Shown piece after piece: positions 28,782-36,120 of a DNA stretch of 64,000 nucleotides. Position numbers and translations under genes: made by a program. This DNA comes from Cellulophaga algicola DSM 14237 (GTDB taxonomy: Bacteria; Bacteroidota; Bacteroidia; Flavobacteriales; Flavobacteriaceae). The DNA lies in NCBI RefSeq assembly GCF_000186265.1, contig NC_014934.1:3410001-3474000 (forward strand), read 5' to 3'. The notes below the pieces were generated by a model that did not search any database, was not told the DNA's origin, and saw nothing but the letters and a program-made list of their open reading frames with translations. Positions within the stretch are counted from its first letter, which is position 1; each line of letters starts with the position of its first letter.

Positions 28782-29057
28782 CTTAGGTCTTATTTTTTTT
28801 CTAGGAATAATCAACAAAAAAGTAGGCATTAAAGAAACATGGTATAATTCTAAATACACAATCAGAATAGCTATCTATTACCTGAAATTATAAGATTTTA
28901 CCTTCTTCACAAAAGAGAGTACCCACGGGTAACTAATTATATTGTGTACTGGATATGAGACTTTTAACCTTCAATCTATTTTTTATTTTTAAAGAGGTGA
29001 GCGCAGTGACATTATTACTGTTAATTGATTATTAAAATTAGAGCATTTAAAGAGAAC

Positions 29058-29102
29058 TGTTACAAAAGTAGCATAGTGCGAAATGTAGTCCCCATAATTT
29101 TA
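29058..29102 (+). promoter_or_regulatory. Second-motif promoter of the YflT-like gene
   Basis: TGTTACAAAAGTAGCA (29058-29073), 21 nt, then TAATTTTA (29095-29102), a perfect TAnnTTTR. Predicted start near 29107, about 32 nt before the ATG at 29139. Confidence 0.78.
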
Positions 29103-29138
29103 CTTAGAATTTAAGTTTAACTAATTAATACATATAAT

Positions 29139-29666
29139 ATGAAAAATGGAGTTACTGTCGCTATATGCGAATCGCATAATGAAGCCGAAAAAGTAGTTAA
29201 GGAATTACAAGACTCAGGTTTTAATATGAAAAAACTTTCTATCGTTGGTAAGGATTATCACGAAGAGGATAAGGTTATTGGGTTTTACAATACTGATGAT
29301 AGAATGAAAAGTTGGGGATCAGCAGGTGCTTTCTGGGGAGGAATTTGGGGTCTTATTTTTGGTGCAGGATTTTTTCTAATACCAGGTCTTGGCCCAGTAA
29401 TGTTAGCGGGTCCTATTGTATCGTCATTGATTGGAGGTCTAGAAGGAGCCGTCATTGTTGGAGGGTTATCTGCCTTGGGAGCTGCTTTGTTTGGTGTAGG
29501 AATACCAAAAGATAGTGTTATACGCTATGAGACGGCTTTAAAGGCTGATAAATTCTTGGTTATTGCTCATGGTACTTCTAAAGATTTGGAGCAAGCAAAA
29601 AAAATAATGTCAGATTCGGCTACCACAGAAGTTCATCTTCATTCCGGAGAAACTGTACCTGCTTAA
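29139..29666 (+). CDS. General stress protein 17M/YflT-like, Gly-rich membrane segment
   Basis: 175 aa. N-terminal VAICESHNEAEKVVKELQDS with GFNMKKLSIVGKDYH is the YflT (general stress protein 17M) pattern. A long Gly/Ala-rich hydrophobic middle (SAGAFWGGIWGLIFGAGFFL and on to about residue 125) probably forms a membrane hairpin, and the C-terminal KFLVIAHGTSKDLEQAKKIM repeats the alpha/beta unit. Its biochemical role is unknown. Leads a transcript with the PepSY-like gene 58 bp downstream, under a second-motif promoter. Confidence 0.75.
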   Translation: MKNGVTVAICESHNEAEKVVKELQDSGFNMKKLSIVGKDYHEEDKVIGFYNTDDRMKSWGSAGAFWGGIWGLIFGAGFFLIPGLGPVMLAGPIVSSLIGGLEGAVIVGGLSALGAALFGVGIPKDSVIRYETALKADKFLVIAHGTSKDLEQAKKIMSDSATTEVHLHSGETVPA

Positions 29667-29724
29667 TCAATCATAAAAAAAATAAAGACTTTTAACTGAA
29701 ATTAATATATCAAAATTTTAAAAC

Positions 29725-30258
29725 ATGAAAACAACAATTTTAAGTGTTGTACTCTTGGGGTTTGCATTCCAGAGCTACGCACAAGACATGCTCTATCGAG
29801 CAAAAATAAAAGTAGAAGATGTACCTGAAATAGTGGTAGCAGCTATAGATGAAGATTTTCCAGATTACGCAATATTAGAATATGAAGCCGTACCTGTTGA
29901 GTATGTAGAAGGAGATGTTTACTTTAACCCTAATATTGAATCTTTAGAAGATTATGATACGTTTCAAGTTATTCTTAAAGGTAACGGGAATGAAATGACT
30001 GCTACTTATGATAGCGAGGGTAATCTACTAAATACTACCGAGCACCTAAAGGATTTAGCCTTACCTATAGCAGTGCGTCATTCATTAGCAAAGGCTTATC
30101 CAGGTTGGTCTTATGCAAAGGATACCTATACTATGGTTCAATATAAGAATAGTAAAGAAAAACAACGTTATAGAATTGTACTTGAAAATCATGGTAAGAA
30201 AATAAGAGTTCATACTAATGCCAAAGGCAAAATTTTAAATCATCATAAAAGAGCTTAA
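29725..30258 (+). CDS. Exported PepSY-like protein
   Basis: 177 aa with a signal peptide (MKTTILSVVLLGFAFQSYAQ). Two PepSY-like (BLIP-fold) halves: VPEIVVAAIDEDFPDYAILE and VRHSLAKAYPGWSYAKDTYT, each helix then strands with the F/Y-P turn. Such proteins are common in Bacteroidota periplasms, function unknown, possibly protease inhibition. Related to the 145-aa protein at 21.3 kb, and both follow a membrane stress gene with the same promoter type. Followed by a clear hairpin terminator. Confidence 0.75.
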   Translation: MKTTILSVVLLGFAFQSYAQDMLYRAKIKVEDVPEIVVAAIDEDFPDYAILEYEAVPVEYVEGDVYFNPNIESLEDYDTFQVILKGNGNEMTATYDSEGNLLNTTEHLKDLALPIAVRHSLAKAYPGWSYAKDTYTMVQYKNSKEKQRYRIVLENHGKKIRVHTNAKGKILNHHKRA

Positions 30259-30285
30259 TATTTTATGTTTATTACAATAATTACC

Positions 30286-30336
30286 AAAAAGTAGGGAGGA
30301 GTAGAAAATTAAAAGCTACAACTGCCTACTTTTTTT
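30286..30336 (+). terminator. Rho-independent-type terminator
   Basis: AAAAAGTAGG (30286-30295) pairs with CCTACTTTTT (30325-30334), with an inner GTAG/CTAC step and a run of T. It ends the YflT-like/PepSY-like transcript. Confidence 0.65.
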
Positions 30337-30395
30337 ATTTAATCTAATTTTTAATAAAATATTTTTTTTATAGATAGGCTATGATTATTTTGAAA

Positions 30396-32783
30396 TTAGC
30401 TATTGTCAATGTTAACCAAATAATTTTTTCCTTCCCATTTGTCTGCTTCTTTCCAATAAAATGTAAATTGTAATGAGCTAGACTCTTTATTCTCAGGCTT
30501 AATATCCGTTGCAAATACGCCAATAGTTAAACTCTTAGATTCTTTTATGGCTGTTGTTTTCCAATCGTTATCTGTCCAATGAATCGTGCATGCTGCAAAG
30601 GTCTCAATTCTCAAGGTTTTTCCTTTAGGGATTGTTTTTATTCCGTTATCAAAACGCCATATTTGAAATTTAGCTATTTTCTTTTTTAAGAGATAACGTT
30701 CTTGTGTCTGTTCAGGCATGTCAAATACTTTTTTATCATGTATGGAAACACAGAGTTTTATATATTCTGCATGTGCCCAAGTAAGCGGCATTGCAGAACC
30801 CGTATGCTCACCAAAGTACAGCCCTTTTTCAGGGATGTCGTGGGTATCCCAAATCTGTTCGGGCAAAAGGCCGTTATTAGCAAAGCCATCCATAGCCTGT
30901 AAAAGAGTATTGGCATATTCTATATTACCTGCGGCTACTTCATAATGACCTCTTTCTCCAGAAAGTAGAGGCCATGGGCGGCCTATTCCTGTTCCATCAT
31001 ACGGATCTCCATCTTTTTGTTCGCCATAGCCATCATTATTATAGCGGTACCAGCAGGGACCATGTGGGGTGTTAACCTTTAACTGAGCATCAATTACTTT
31101 TAAGGTGTTCAATATTTTAGGATCATTGGGATCACGTATCCCAAACCGTACTAAGGCCAAAGTATCTACACTTATCAGTTCATTAATTTTTACTGTTCCC
31201 TTACCATAATGATGATTTTTCAATTCCATTGTCCTATTGCCAAGTTCGGAAGCAGGTATATTGGTAAACGGGTTTATACGGATGTAATATCCTTCCACAC
31301 CAATTTTTCGAGCTAAGGGAGTATCCGTAACATAGGTGCGAAATTCTATAGTTTCATTCCAACAATCAGCAGTTTCTCTACAGTATATGGCAAAGTCTTT
31401 TTCTCCATTAATTTCTGCAAGTTTTGCGCCAGCAAGTAGTGCCGCTATTTCTGCTGCAATGGTAAAGGGAGAAAAACCACTTTCCTCTTCCCAACGATCT
31501 TGTTGTGTAAATGGCCCGTTTACTAATAGGAATATAATGGCTTTTTTAGCTAAAGGCCAATATCTAGTCATTCGATGCTTGCCTATAGTATTCCGTAAAT
31601 ACCCTTTGAGCATTTCCAGTATCGGTAGGGCAACCTGATCCATTTGTAGGCCGTTCCAGTTGGGTTCTCCATGTAGCCACATGTTTTGTGGCCAACTACC
31701 ATTTGCATTTTGGGTAGACATTAAATAATTTACAATACGAGAAACATCAGCTTTAGTTTTTAGGGCATGAAAACCACCTGCACTCTCTACTAAGTCTCGT
31801 GGCCATACTACATGGTATCCACTTTTGTCAGCATCGCCTTTAGTTTCTCCCCAAGGAATTGAAAGACTGGCAATAATACCGCCAGGGAAATTTTTAGCCT
31901 CATGCATTCGCAGCATTGCTGCGCTAATCATAAAATTCTGAGCAGGAAGTTTGTAGAGAGATTCCTGCCAGTTTTTCCATTCCTCAATATATCTTCTTTT
32001 TGCAGTGTCAAAACCATCTAAAAGACTTGCTCTTGCATGGTTGGCAGCTTCCAGATGGGTTCTTCCAAAACTTATTGCTACTACAAAATCTTGATCAGAA
32101 AGATCTATTTCTCCTGTTAACGCAACATTCCCATCATTGGCATGGTCAAACTCCCACCTCATTATTCCGTGTTGCCTAATATCAGTCCAGCCATCAGATG
32201 TTCCTACATATCCCGCTGAGCGTTTCAGCCATTTTGCAGAACAAGCCATAGCCAAAGCGATAGCTCCATTTTGTGCAAACAACATAGGAACACCTTTGTA
32301 TTCTCCTATCCAACCAGTGTTGTTGGAACCTTCATTATTTAAATGTGGGGCTAAGAGAGCGAAAAGCTGTAAGGGGAGATTCTTGTCTTTCTGTTCAAAA
32401 GTTACCTGTTGTAAGATGCTATTTCTAAAAGGGTCGACAATAATTTCTTTGGTTATTTGATATTTATCAAAAGTGTCATAATTAATGATTTTATACGCAG
32501 GAATGCCATTCTCAATTGTTGAAATGGTTTGTCTTGTATCTCTTTTCTCTTCAGAAAAAAACTCATGACCATCAGTAACAATGAAACCCATATCGCGCAT
32601 ACATGCAATATCTTCTTGTGGGTAATACGCTTCGTTTAGAATACCGTGACTAATGGTTAGTGTTACATTAGAAGATGCATTTAACGCCTTACCGATACCC
32701 GATTTAGCACTTGAACTCCATTTTGATTCCATTCCCGGTGCTCCCGGTGCTCCAGATTCTTGAGGGATATTTTTGATCGTCAT
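30396..32783 (-). CDS. GH15 glucoamylase/glucodextranase-type glycoside hydrolase
   Basis: 795 aa, no signal peptide, so intracellular. N-terminal glucodextranase-like beta domain to about residue 270 (HGILNEAYYPQEDIACMRDM), then an (alpha/alpha)6 barrel. The general acid Glu is in RWEEESGFSPFTIAAEI near residue 430, the general base Glu in YFGEHTGSAMPLTWAHAEYI near 665. Releases glucose from alpha-1,4-glucans or oligosaccharides. Inside the cell, glycogen or malto-oligosaccharide is the likely source, feeding glucokinase. A weak TGAY-like site (TAATTTACATCA, 32895-32906) lies upstream, 24 nt from TAGCTTTC. Confidence 0.9.
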   Translation of the reverse strand: MTIKNIPQESGAPGAPGMESKWSSSAKSGIGKALNASSNVTLTISHGILNEAYYPQEDIACMRDMGFIVTDGHEFFSEEKRDTRQTISTIENGIPAYKIINYDTFDKYQITKEIIVDPFRNSILQQVTFEQKDKNLPLQLFALLAPHLNNEGSNNTGWIGEYKGVPMLFAQNGAIALAMACSAKWLKRSAGYVGTSDGWTDIRQHGIMRWEFDHANDGNVALTGEIDLSDQDFVVAISFGRTHLEAANHARASLLDGFDTAKRRYIEEWKNWQESLYKLPAQNFMISAAMLRMHEAKNFPGGIIASLSIPWGETKGDADKSGYHVVWPRDLVESAGGFHALKTKADVSRIVNYLMSTQNANGSWPQNMWLHGEPNWNGLQMDQVALPILEMLKGYLRNTIGKHRMTRYWPLAKKAIIFLLVNGPFTQQDRWEEESGFSPFTIAAEIAALLAGAKLAEINGEKDFAIYCRETADCWNETIEFRTYVTDTPLARKIGVEGYYIRINPFTNIPASELGNRTMELKNHHYGKGTVKINELISVDTLALVRFGIRDPNDPKILNTLKVIDAQLKVNTPHGPCWYRYNNDGYGEQKDGDPYDGTGIGRPWPLLSGERGHYEVAAGNIEYANTLLQAMDGFANNGLLPEQIWDTHDIPEKGLYFGEHTGSAMPLTWAHAEYIKLCVSIHDKKVFDMPEQTQERYLLKKKIAKFQIWRFDNGIKTIPKGKTLRIETFAACTIHWTDNDWKTTAIKESKSLTIGVFATDIKPENKESSSLQFTFYWKEADKWEGKNYLVNIDNS

Positions 32784-32944
32784 TTCTAAGAGTGATTATT
32801 AATGTACTCCTGTCTCTGTTATATATAGTATTTTCAACACCTATTTATTTACATTTAAAGCAGAAAGCTAACTTCATGTGGATGCGTACATTTCTAATTT
32901 ACATCAGTATGTTTTTAATTTTAACAACCCACAAAAACAAATTC

Positions 32945-33310
32945 TTATATCTTAATGATGTCGCTTGGTGTTTCTATGAAAATAGTTTTATTACCACGTA
33001 GCGCTATGGGTTCCATCATAATTTCAGGATTGTGCTGGATCATTTTTATCCAATCATCTGTAGAAAAAGTATGGTGTTCAAAGAGCTTTCTATAAGACGT
33101 ATGATCTTGATTTACAAGATCGGCAACCTCTAGATGTAAACGATCCGCAAGTTCTACTAGTTGGGTGCCTGTTAGTTTTGTTTTTAAAATATCTATTTCT
33201 AGAATTTTCAAACCCTCTGCTTTGGCATAGGCCAAGGTTTGTTTACCTCGTGTGGATTCTGGATTGTAATATAAGGTAATTTGTCTTTTTGACGTAGCAA
33301 TTTCACCCAT
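32945..33310 (-). CDS. ArsC/Spx-fold protein without cysteine
   Basis: 121 aa. The sequence ITLYYNPESTRGKQTLAYAK followed by ILEIDILKTKLTGTQLVELA and the late PEIMMEPIALRGNKTIF has the ArsC/Spx (YffB-like) thioredoxin-fold layout, including the P-I-A-L-R-G strand. The catalytic Cys at the head of helix 1 is missing, and the protein has no cysteine at all, so it cannot be an arsenate reductase of the usual type. A binding or regulatory role is likely. It follows the 72-aa gene by 15 bp under a Crp/Fnr-type promoter. Confidence 0.7.
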   Translation of the reverse strand: MGEIATSKRQITLYYNPESTRGKQTLAYAKAEGLKILEIDILKTKLTGTQLVELADRLHLEVADLVNQDHTSYRKLFEHHTFSTDDWIKMIQHNPEIMMEPIALRGNKTIFIETPSDIIKI

Positions 33311-33325
33311 AATCTTGATTTTAAA

Positions 33326-33544
33326 CTAATTATTCTTTGTTTTTTCTTCTTCTAAGTAATGTTCTAATAGTTCCTTAAGGCTTTCAAGATATTCCTTCAT
33401 TACTATTTTGTCCATATGAGGATGGGCATTGTCAGGTAAGGTCATCGGGTTCTCATCTAATGAGCGATAGAGTTCTGGGTAATTGGTTTCAATATTTGTA
33501 GTAAGTTGGGTAATCTCATTAAGGATTGTATGTAAATTTTTCAT
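33326..33544 (-). CDS. Small hypothetical protein
   Basis: 72 aa acidic helical protein: TILNEITQLTTNIETNYPEL, a central LDENPMTLPDN turn and a Glu/Lys-rich final helix. Two His in HPHMDKIVM. No family recognised. It is first in a two-gene transcript with the cysteine-less ArsC-like protein and has a textbook TGAY-N4-RTCA promoter, so the pair belongs to the same regulon as the N-ATPase and mla. A second palindrome lies in its leader. Confidence 0.65.
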   Translation of the reverse strand: MKNLHTILNEITQLTTNIETNYPELYRSLDENPMTLPDNAHPHMDKIVMKEYLESLKELLEHYLEEEKTKNN

Positions 33545-33575
33545 TAGAATGCGTTTTAATTTAGGTCACCTTTAG

Positions 33576-33587
33576 TGATATGCATCA
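33576..33587. promoter_or_regulatory. Second TGAT-ATGC-ATCA palindrome in the leader
   Basis: TGATATGCATCA matches TGAY-N4-RTCA but lies downstream of the predicted start (near 33601) of the 72-aa gene, at about +14 to +25. It has no in-register -7 box on either strand. A repressing or accessory site is possible. Confidence 0.4.
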
Positions 33588-33605
33588 ATAGGATTAATCA
33601 AGATA

Positions 33606-33648
33606 TAAAAGTAGTGTAGTGACTTATCCGAAACTATGATTTAGGTCA
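33606..33648 (-). promoter_or_regulatory. Promoter of the 72-aa/ArsC-like pair
   Basis: TGATTTAGGTCA (33637-33648), 23 nt, then TACTTTTA on the minus strand (33606-33613). Both elements fit perfectly. The rest of the 365-bp gap (33649-33909) contains only a lone TGCTAC half site at 33771 and nothing else seen. Confidence 0.78.
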
Positions 33649-33909
33649 TACTAAATAAAAGGGAATTGAGCGATAACTAATTAGCAAGCCTTTAAATATT
33701 TACTCAGGAAAAAATAGTGAGCCTTATCGAAATAAAAAAAATAGAAATGACAGTAAATTTATACCCTGGGTGCTACTTAGACCTTAATTTGAAAAAAAAT
33801 AAATTTAGAAATATAAGTACTTCCTGTTACGAGTATCAGCAGCACTATATTCGCTATGAAAGATAGCTATCTTCTAACATTATTTTTTTAAAGAAAAAAA
33901 AGAAGTTTC

Positions 33910-34590
33910 TCAATAAAAATTGGCCACTTGAACAAGGCTTTCAATATTTAGCAGCTGAATTTTACGTCCGTTTGTAGCAATGAGCTTATCGTGTTTAAAA
34001 TCATGAAGTACACGAGCCAAAGTTTCAACTACTGTCCCAGCCATATTTGCTAAATCAGATCTAGAAAGTGAAATGTATGTATTAGGCATATCATCAACTT
34101 TATATTTGTCGTGTAAGATTAGTAGATTAAGAGCTACACGCTCCCTTACAGTACGTTGAGATAAAACGGCCATAAGATTTGCTAACACACTGAATTCATG
34201 GCTTAAGCTTTTTAATAATAATCGAGAAAATGAAGAAGAGTTTTTTAATATTTCATTGAAATCATTTATCGTTATAAATGAGATTAAAGCGTTTTCTATA
34301 GCAACTGTTGTATCTCCGTAACTACTTTCACTTAATACCGAAGAATAACCGAAAAACTCGCCAGCATTATAAATGTATATGATCTGTTCTCTCCCATCAT
34401 TATCCATTTTATATTTTTTAACTTTACCTTTCTGTAAGTAGAAAATACCAGAGGGCAATGTACCTTCCGTAAATATAGGCTGGTTTTTACGATACTTTTT
34501 ATCAACCATTATATTTTCAAGGAAATCCCTATCCTGTGAAGGTAATTCGCTTAAAATATATTGACTATTGAATGTGAATTTAGCTATCAT
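33910..34590 (-). CDS. Crp/Fnr-family transcription regulator (crpB in this report)
   Basis: 226 aa. N-terminal beta barrel (GIFYLQKGKVKKYKMDNDGR), long dimer helix, and a winged helix. The recognition helix GTVVETLARVLHDF keeps Glu and Arg at the positions that FNR uses to read TTGAT (E-x-x-S-R, here E-x-x-A-R). That makes it the best candidate for binding TGAY-N4-RTCA. There is no cysteine in the whole protein, so it is not an oxygen-sensing Fe-S FNR; haem, redox or metabolite sensing are open. A perfect TTGATTTAAATCAA box lies upstream, suggesting autoregulation. Confidence 0.9.
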   Translation of the reverse strand: MIAKFTFNSQYILSELPSQDRDFLENIMVDKKYRKNQPIFTEGTLPSGIFYLQKGKVKKYKMDNDGREQIIYIYNAGEFFGYSSVLSESSYGDTTVAIENALISFITINDFNEILKNSSSFSRLLLKSLSHEFSVLANLMAVLSQRTVRERVALNLLILHDKYKVDDMPNTYISLSRSDLANMAGTVVETLARVLHDFKHDKLIATNGRKIQLLNIESLVQVANFY

Positions 34591-34637
34591 AAATGAGCAA
34601 CAAAGTTAAATCTTAATTTACTTTTTAATTTAAAAAT

Positions 34638-34649
34638 TGATTTAAATCA
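34638..34649. promoter_or_regulatory. FNR-type box upstream of crpB
   Basis: TGATTTAAATCA, within the 14-bp palindrome TTGATTTAAATCAA. The octamer at the standard distance on the minus strand reads AAGATTTA (34607-34614), one mismatch. A perfect TAACTTTG (34601-34608) stands 6 nt nearer the gene, so the exact start is uncertain. Confidence 0.6.
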
Positions 34650-34659
34650 ATTTTGATCA

Positions 34660-34701
34660 AGACTTCAGTCAACCAGGGTTGTTTTATGTCGACTACTTTT
34701 G
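34660..34701 (+). promoter_or_regulatory. Candidate promoter of the zinc-ribbon operon
   Basis: TACTTTTG (34694-34701) is a perfect TAnnTTTG. The sequence AGACTTCAGTCA (34660-34671) matches TGAY-N4-RTCA at 7 of 8 defined positions but the gap is 22 nt, one short. Regulation by the same factor is plausible but weak. Confidence 0.4.
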
Positions 34702-34795
34702 TACTCCACAAATAAACTATTGTATCAATCTTTTGTAAACTACGAAATCCGCTCTAGAATACCGCACATAGTTACAAAAAATTAAAGGATATAAA

Positions 34796-35017
34796 ATGTC
34801 AAAAATTAATAGAGAAGCTGTTCTGAACTGCCCTGTTTGCGGTTCTAAATACAAGCAAAAAATGCCACAGATAGGCAAGCATATTAATAGTAAGTGTGTT
34901 TCTTGTAATACTGTTTTTGGAATAAATAATACAAATGATTGCTGTGTTTATTGCACCTATAGCGACGTTCTATGTCCGAAAACACAAAAAAAAATAAAGA
35001 ATAGCCAACGAAAGTAA
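34796..35017 (+). CDS. Small zinc-ribbon protein
   Basis: 73 aa with seven cysteines in three clusters: NCPVCG near residue 12, CVSC near 34, and CCVYC with a further Cys (YSDVLCPKTQ) near 50-60. Two CxxC pairs suit a structural Zn site; the CCVYC group resembles a conserved small family in Bacteroidota whose role is unknown to me. First of an apparent operon with GcvH-like, methyltransferase and lipid-type synthase genes. No signal peptide. Confidence 0.65.
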   Translation: MSKINREAVLNCPVCGSKYKQKMPQIGKHINSKCVSCNTVFGINNTNDCCVYCTYSDVLCPKTQKKIKNSQRK

Positions 35018-35062
35018 TATCAATTACCTAGATCTAAAAACTATTTCAAAAATATAGAAACG

Positions 35063-35437
35063 ATGATGCAGGTTCCTAAAAATATCTATTATACAAAACA
35101 TCATCTTTGGTTACAGAAGATAGGGCTATATGATTTTTGTGTAGGGATAACCGATTTTGGTCAAAAAGAAATAGGTGTTATTGATATTATTGAACTAAGT
35201 AAGAATAAAAACGTTCTAAAAAAAGGAGCTACTTGGGGTGTTGTTTATGGAACCAATGATACGTTCCATTTAATTGCTCCCTTTGATTGTAAAATTATTG
35301 AGAAAAATAGCGGCTTACAGAAGTATACCGCATACGTGAATACGGCCCCTTATAAATACTGGTTTGCTATTTTAACCGCAAAAATAGATACTGTTTCCTT
35401 ATTAACTTTTGAAGAGTATATACAGTTGACAAAATGA
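35063..35437 (+). CDS. GcvH-like protein lacking the lipoyl lysine
   Basis: 124 aa with the GcvH fold: YYTKHHLWLQKIGLYDFCVG at the N-terminus, ITDFGQKEIGVIDIIEL, and a C-terminal APYKYWFAIL. Aligning VVYGTNDTFHLIAP with E. coli GcvH VVESVKAASDIYAP puts Asn65 in place of the lysine that carries lipoate. It therefore should not be lipoylated or serve glycine cleavage. It overlaps the methyltransferase gene by 4 bp. A scaffold or carrier-like role in this operon is a guess. Confidence 0.7.
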   Translation: MMQVPKNIYYTKHHLWLQKIGLYDFCVGITDFGQKEIGVIDIIELSKNKNVLKKGATWGVVYGTNDTFHLIAPFDCKIIEKNSGLQKYTAYVNTAPYKYWFAILTAKIDTVSLLTFEEYIQLTK

Positions 35438-36030
35438 TATTTAAAAATTTACAATTAAAAATTGATATAGAAGATACTCTTTTCAATACGCTTTATCCTC
35501 TACCCATAAAAAAGCTTTCTGAATGTCATTGGACACCAGTGGAAGTAGCCAAATTGGCGGCCGATTATTTGGTCGTTAAGCCAAAATGTAAAATTTTAGA
35601 TATTGGCTCTGGGGCAGGAAAATTTTGTTTGGTAGGCGCCGCTTCCACACATGGTCTTTTCTATGGTGTGGAGCAACGAGAGGGACTTGTAAAGCTGTCT
35701 CAAAGAATTGCGAAAACACATCACATAAAAAATGTAGAATTTATTCATTCTAACATTACAAAAATCTCTTTTTCGCAGTATGATTCCTTTTATTTTTATA
35801 ATTCTTTTTATGAAAATATGGGAAATTTTTTTGCCATTGATACAGCGATACCTCTTAAGGAAAAATTATATTTTACATATTCAGAATACGTGAAAAATCA
35901 ATTAAAAAAAACTCCTGTAGGAACACGCCTTGTTACGTATTGGAGTGATTGGTTAGAAATTCCTGAAGGTTTTGATTTAGAACTAACAGCTTTTGATGGT
36001 AAACTTAATTTTTGGGAAAAGAAGTTTTGA
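35434..36030 (+). CDS. Class I SAM-dependent methyltransferase
   Basis: 198 aa. SAM-binding motif I is KILDIGSGAGKFCLVGA near residue 50, with the acidic end of strand 2 in YGVEQREGL and an NSFYEN segment at motif IV. The substrate cannot be told. The ATG overlaps the GcvH-like stop (ATGA), so translation is coupled. A Tyr/Phe-rich stretch around FYFYNSFYENMGNFF is unusual and could shape the substrate pocket. Confidence 0.75.
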   Translation: MIFKNLQLKIDIEDTLFNTLYPLPIKKLSECHWTPVEVAKLAADYLVVKPKCKILDIGSGAGKFCLVGAASTHGLFYGVEQREGLVKLSQRIAKTHHIKNVEFIHSNITKISFSQYDSFYFYNSFYENMGNFFAIDTAIPLKEKLYFTYSEYVKNQLKKTPVGTRLVTYWSDWLEIPEGFDLELTAFDGKLNFWEKKF

Positions 36031-36120
36031 TTAAGTGCTAGCTATTAAAAAGCCATGATTACCCATTTATTTGAAATCAAATAAGATAAGAACATTCCGA
36101 TTAATTTTTAAATATAATTT

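Noticed and set aside
30702-32460. Open frames on the plus strand opposite the glucoamylase gene
   Set aside because: They are antisense shadows of the long GH15 gene with no start signals or recognisable protein features.
33771-33786. TGCTACTTAGACCTTA as a further second-class operator
   Set aside because: Only the left half site matches, and no TAnnTTTR stands at the standard distance on either strand.
34638-34649. crpB as a true oxygen-sensing FNR, judged from its perfect FNR box
   Set aside because: The protein has no cysteine, so it cannot hold the 4Fe-4S cluster; only the DNA-reading helix is FNR-like.
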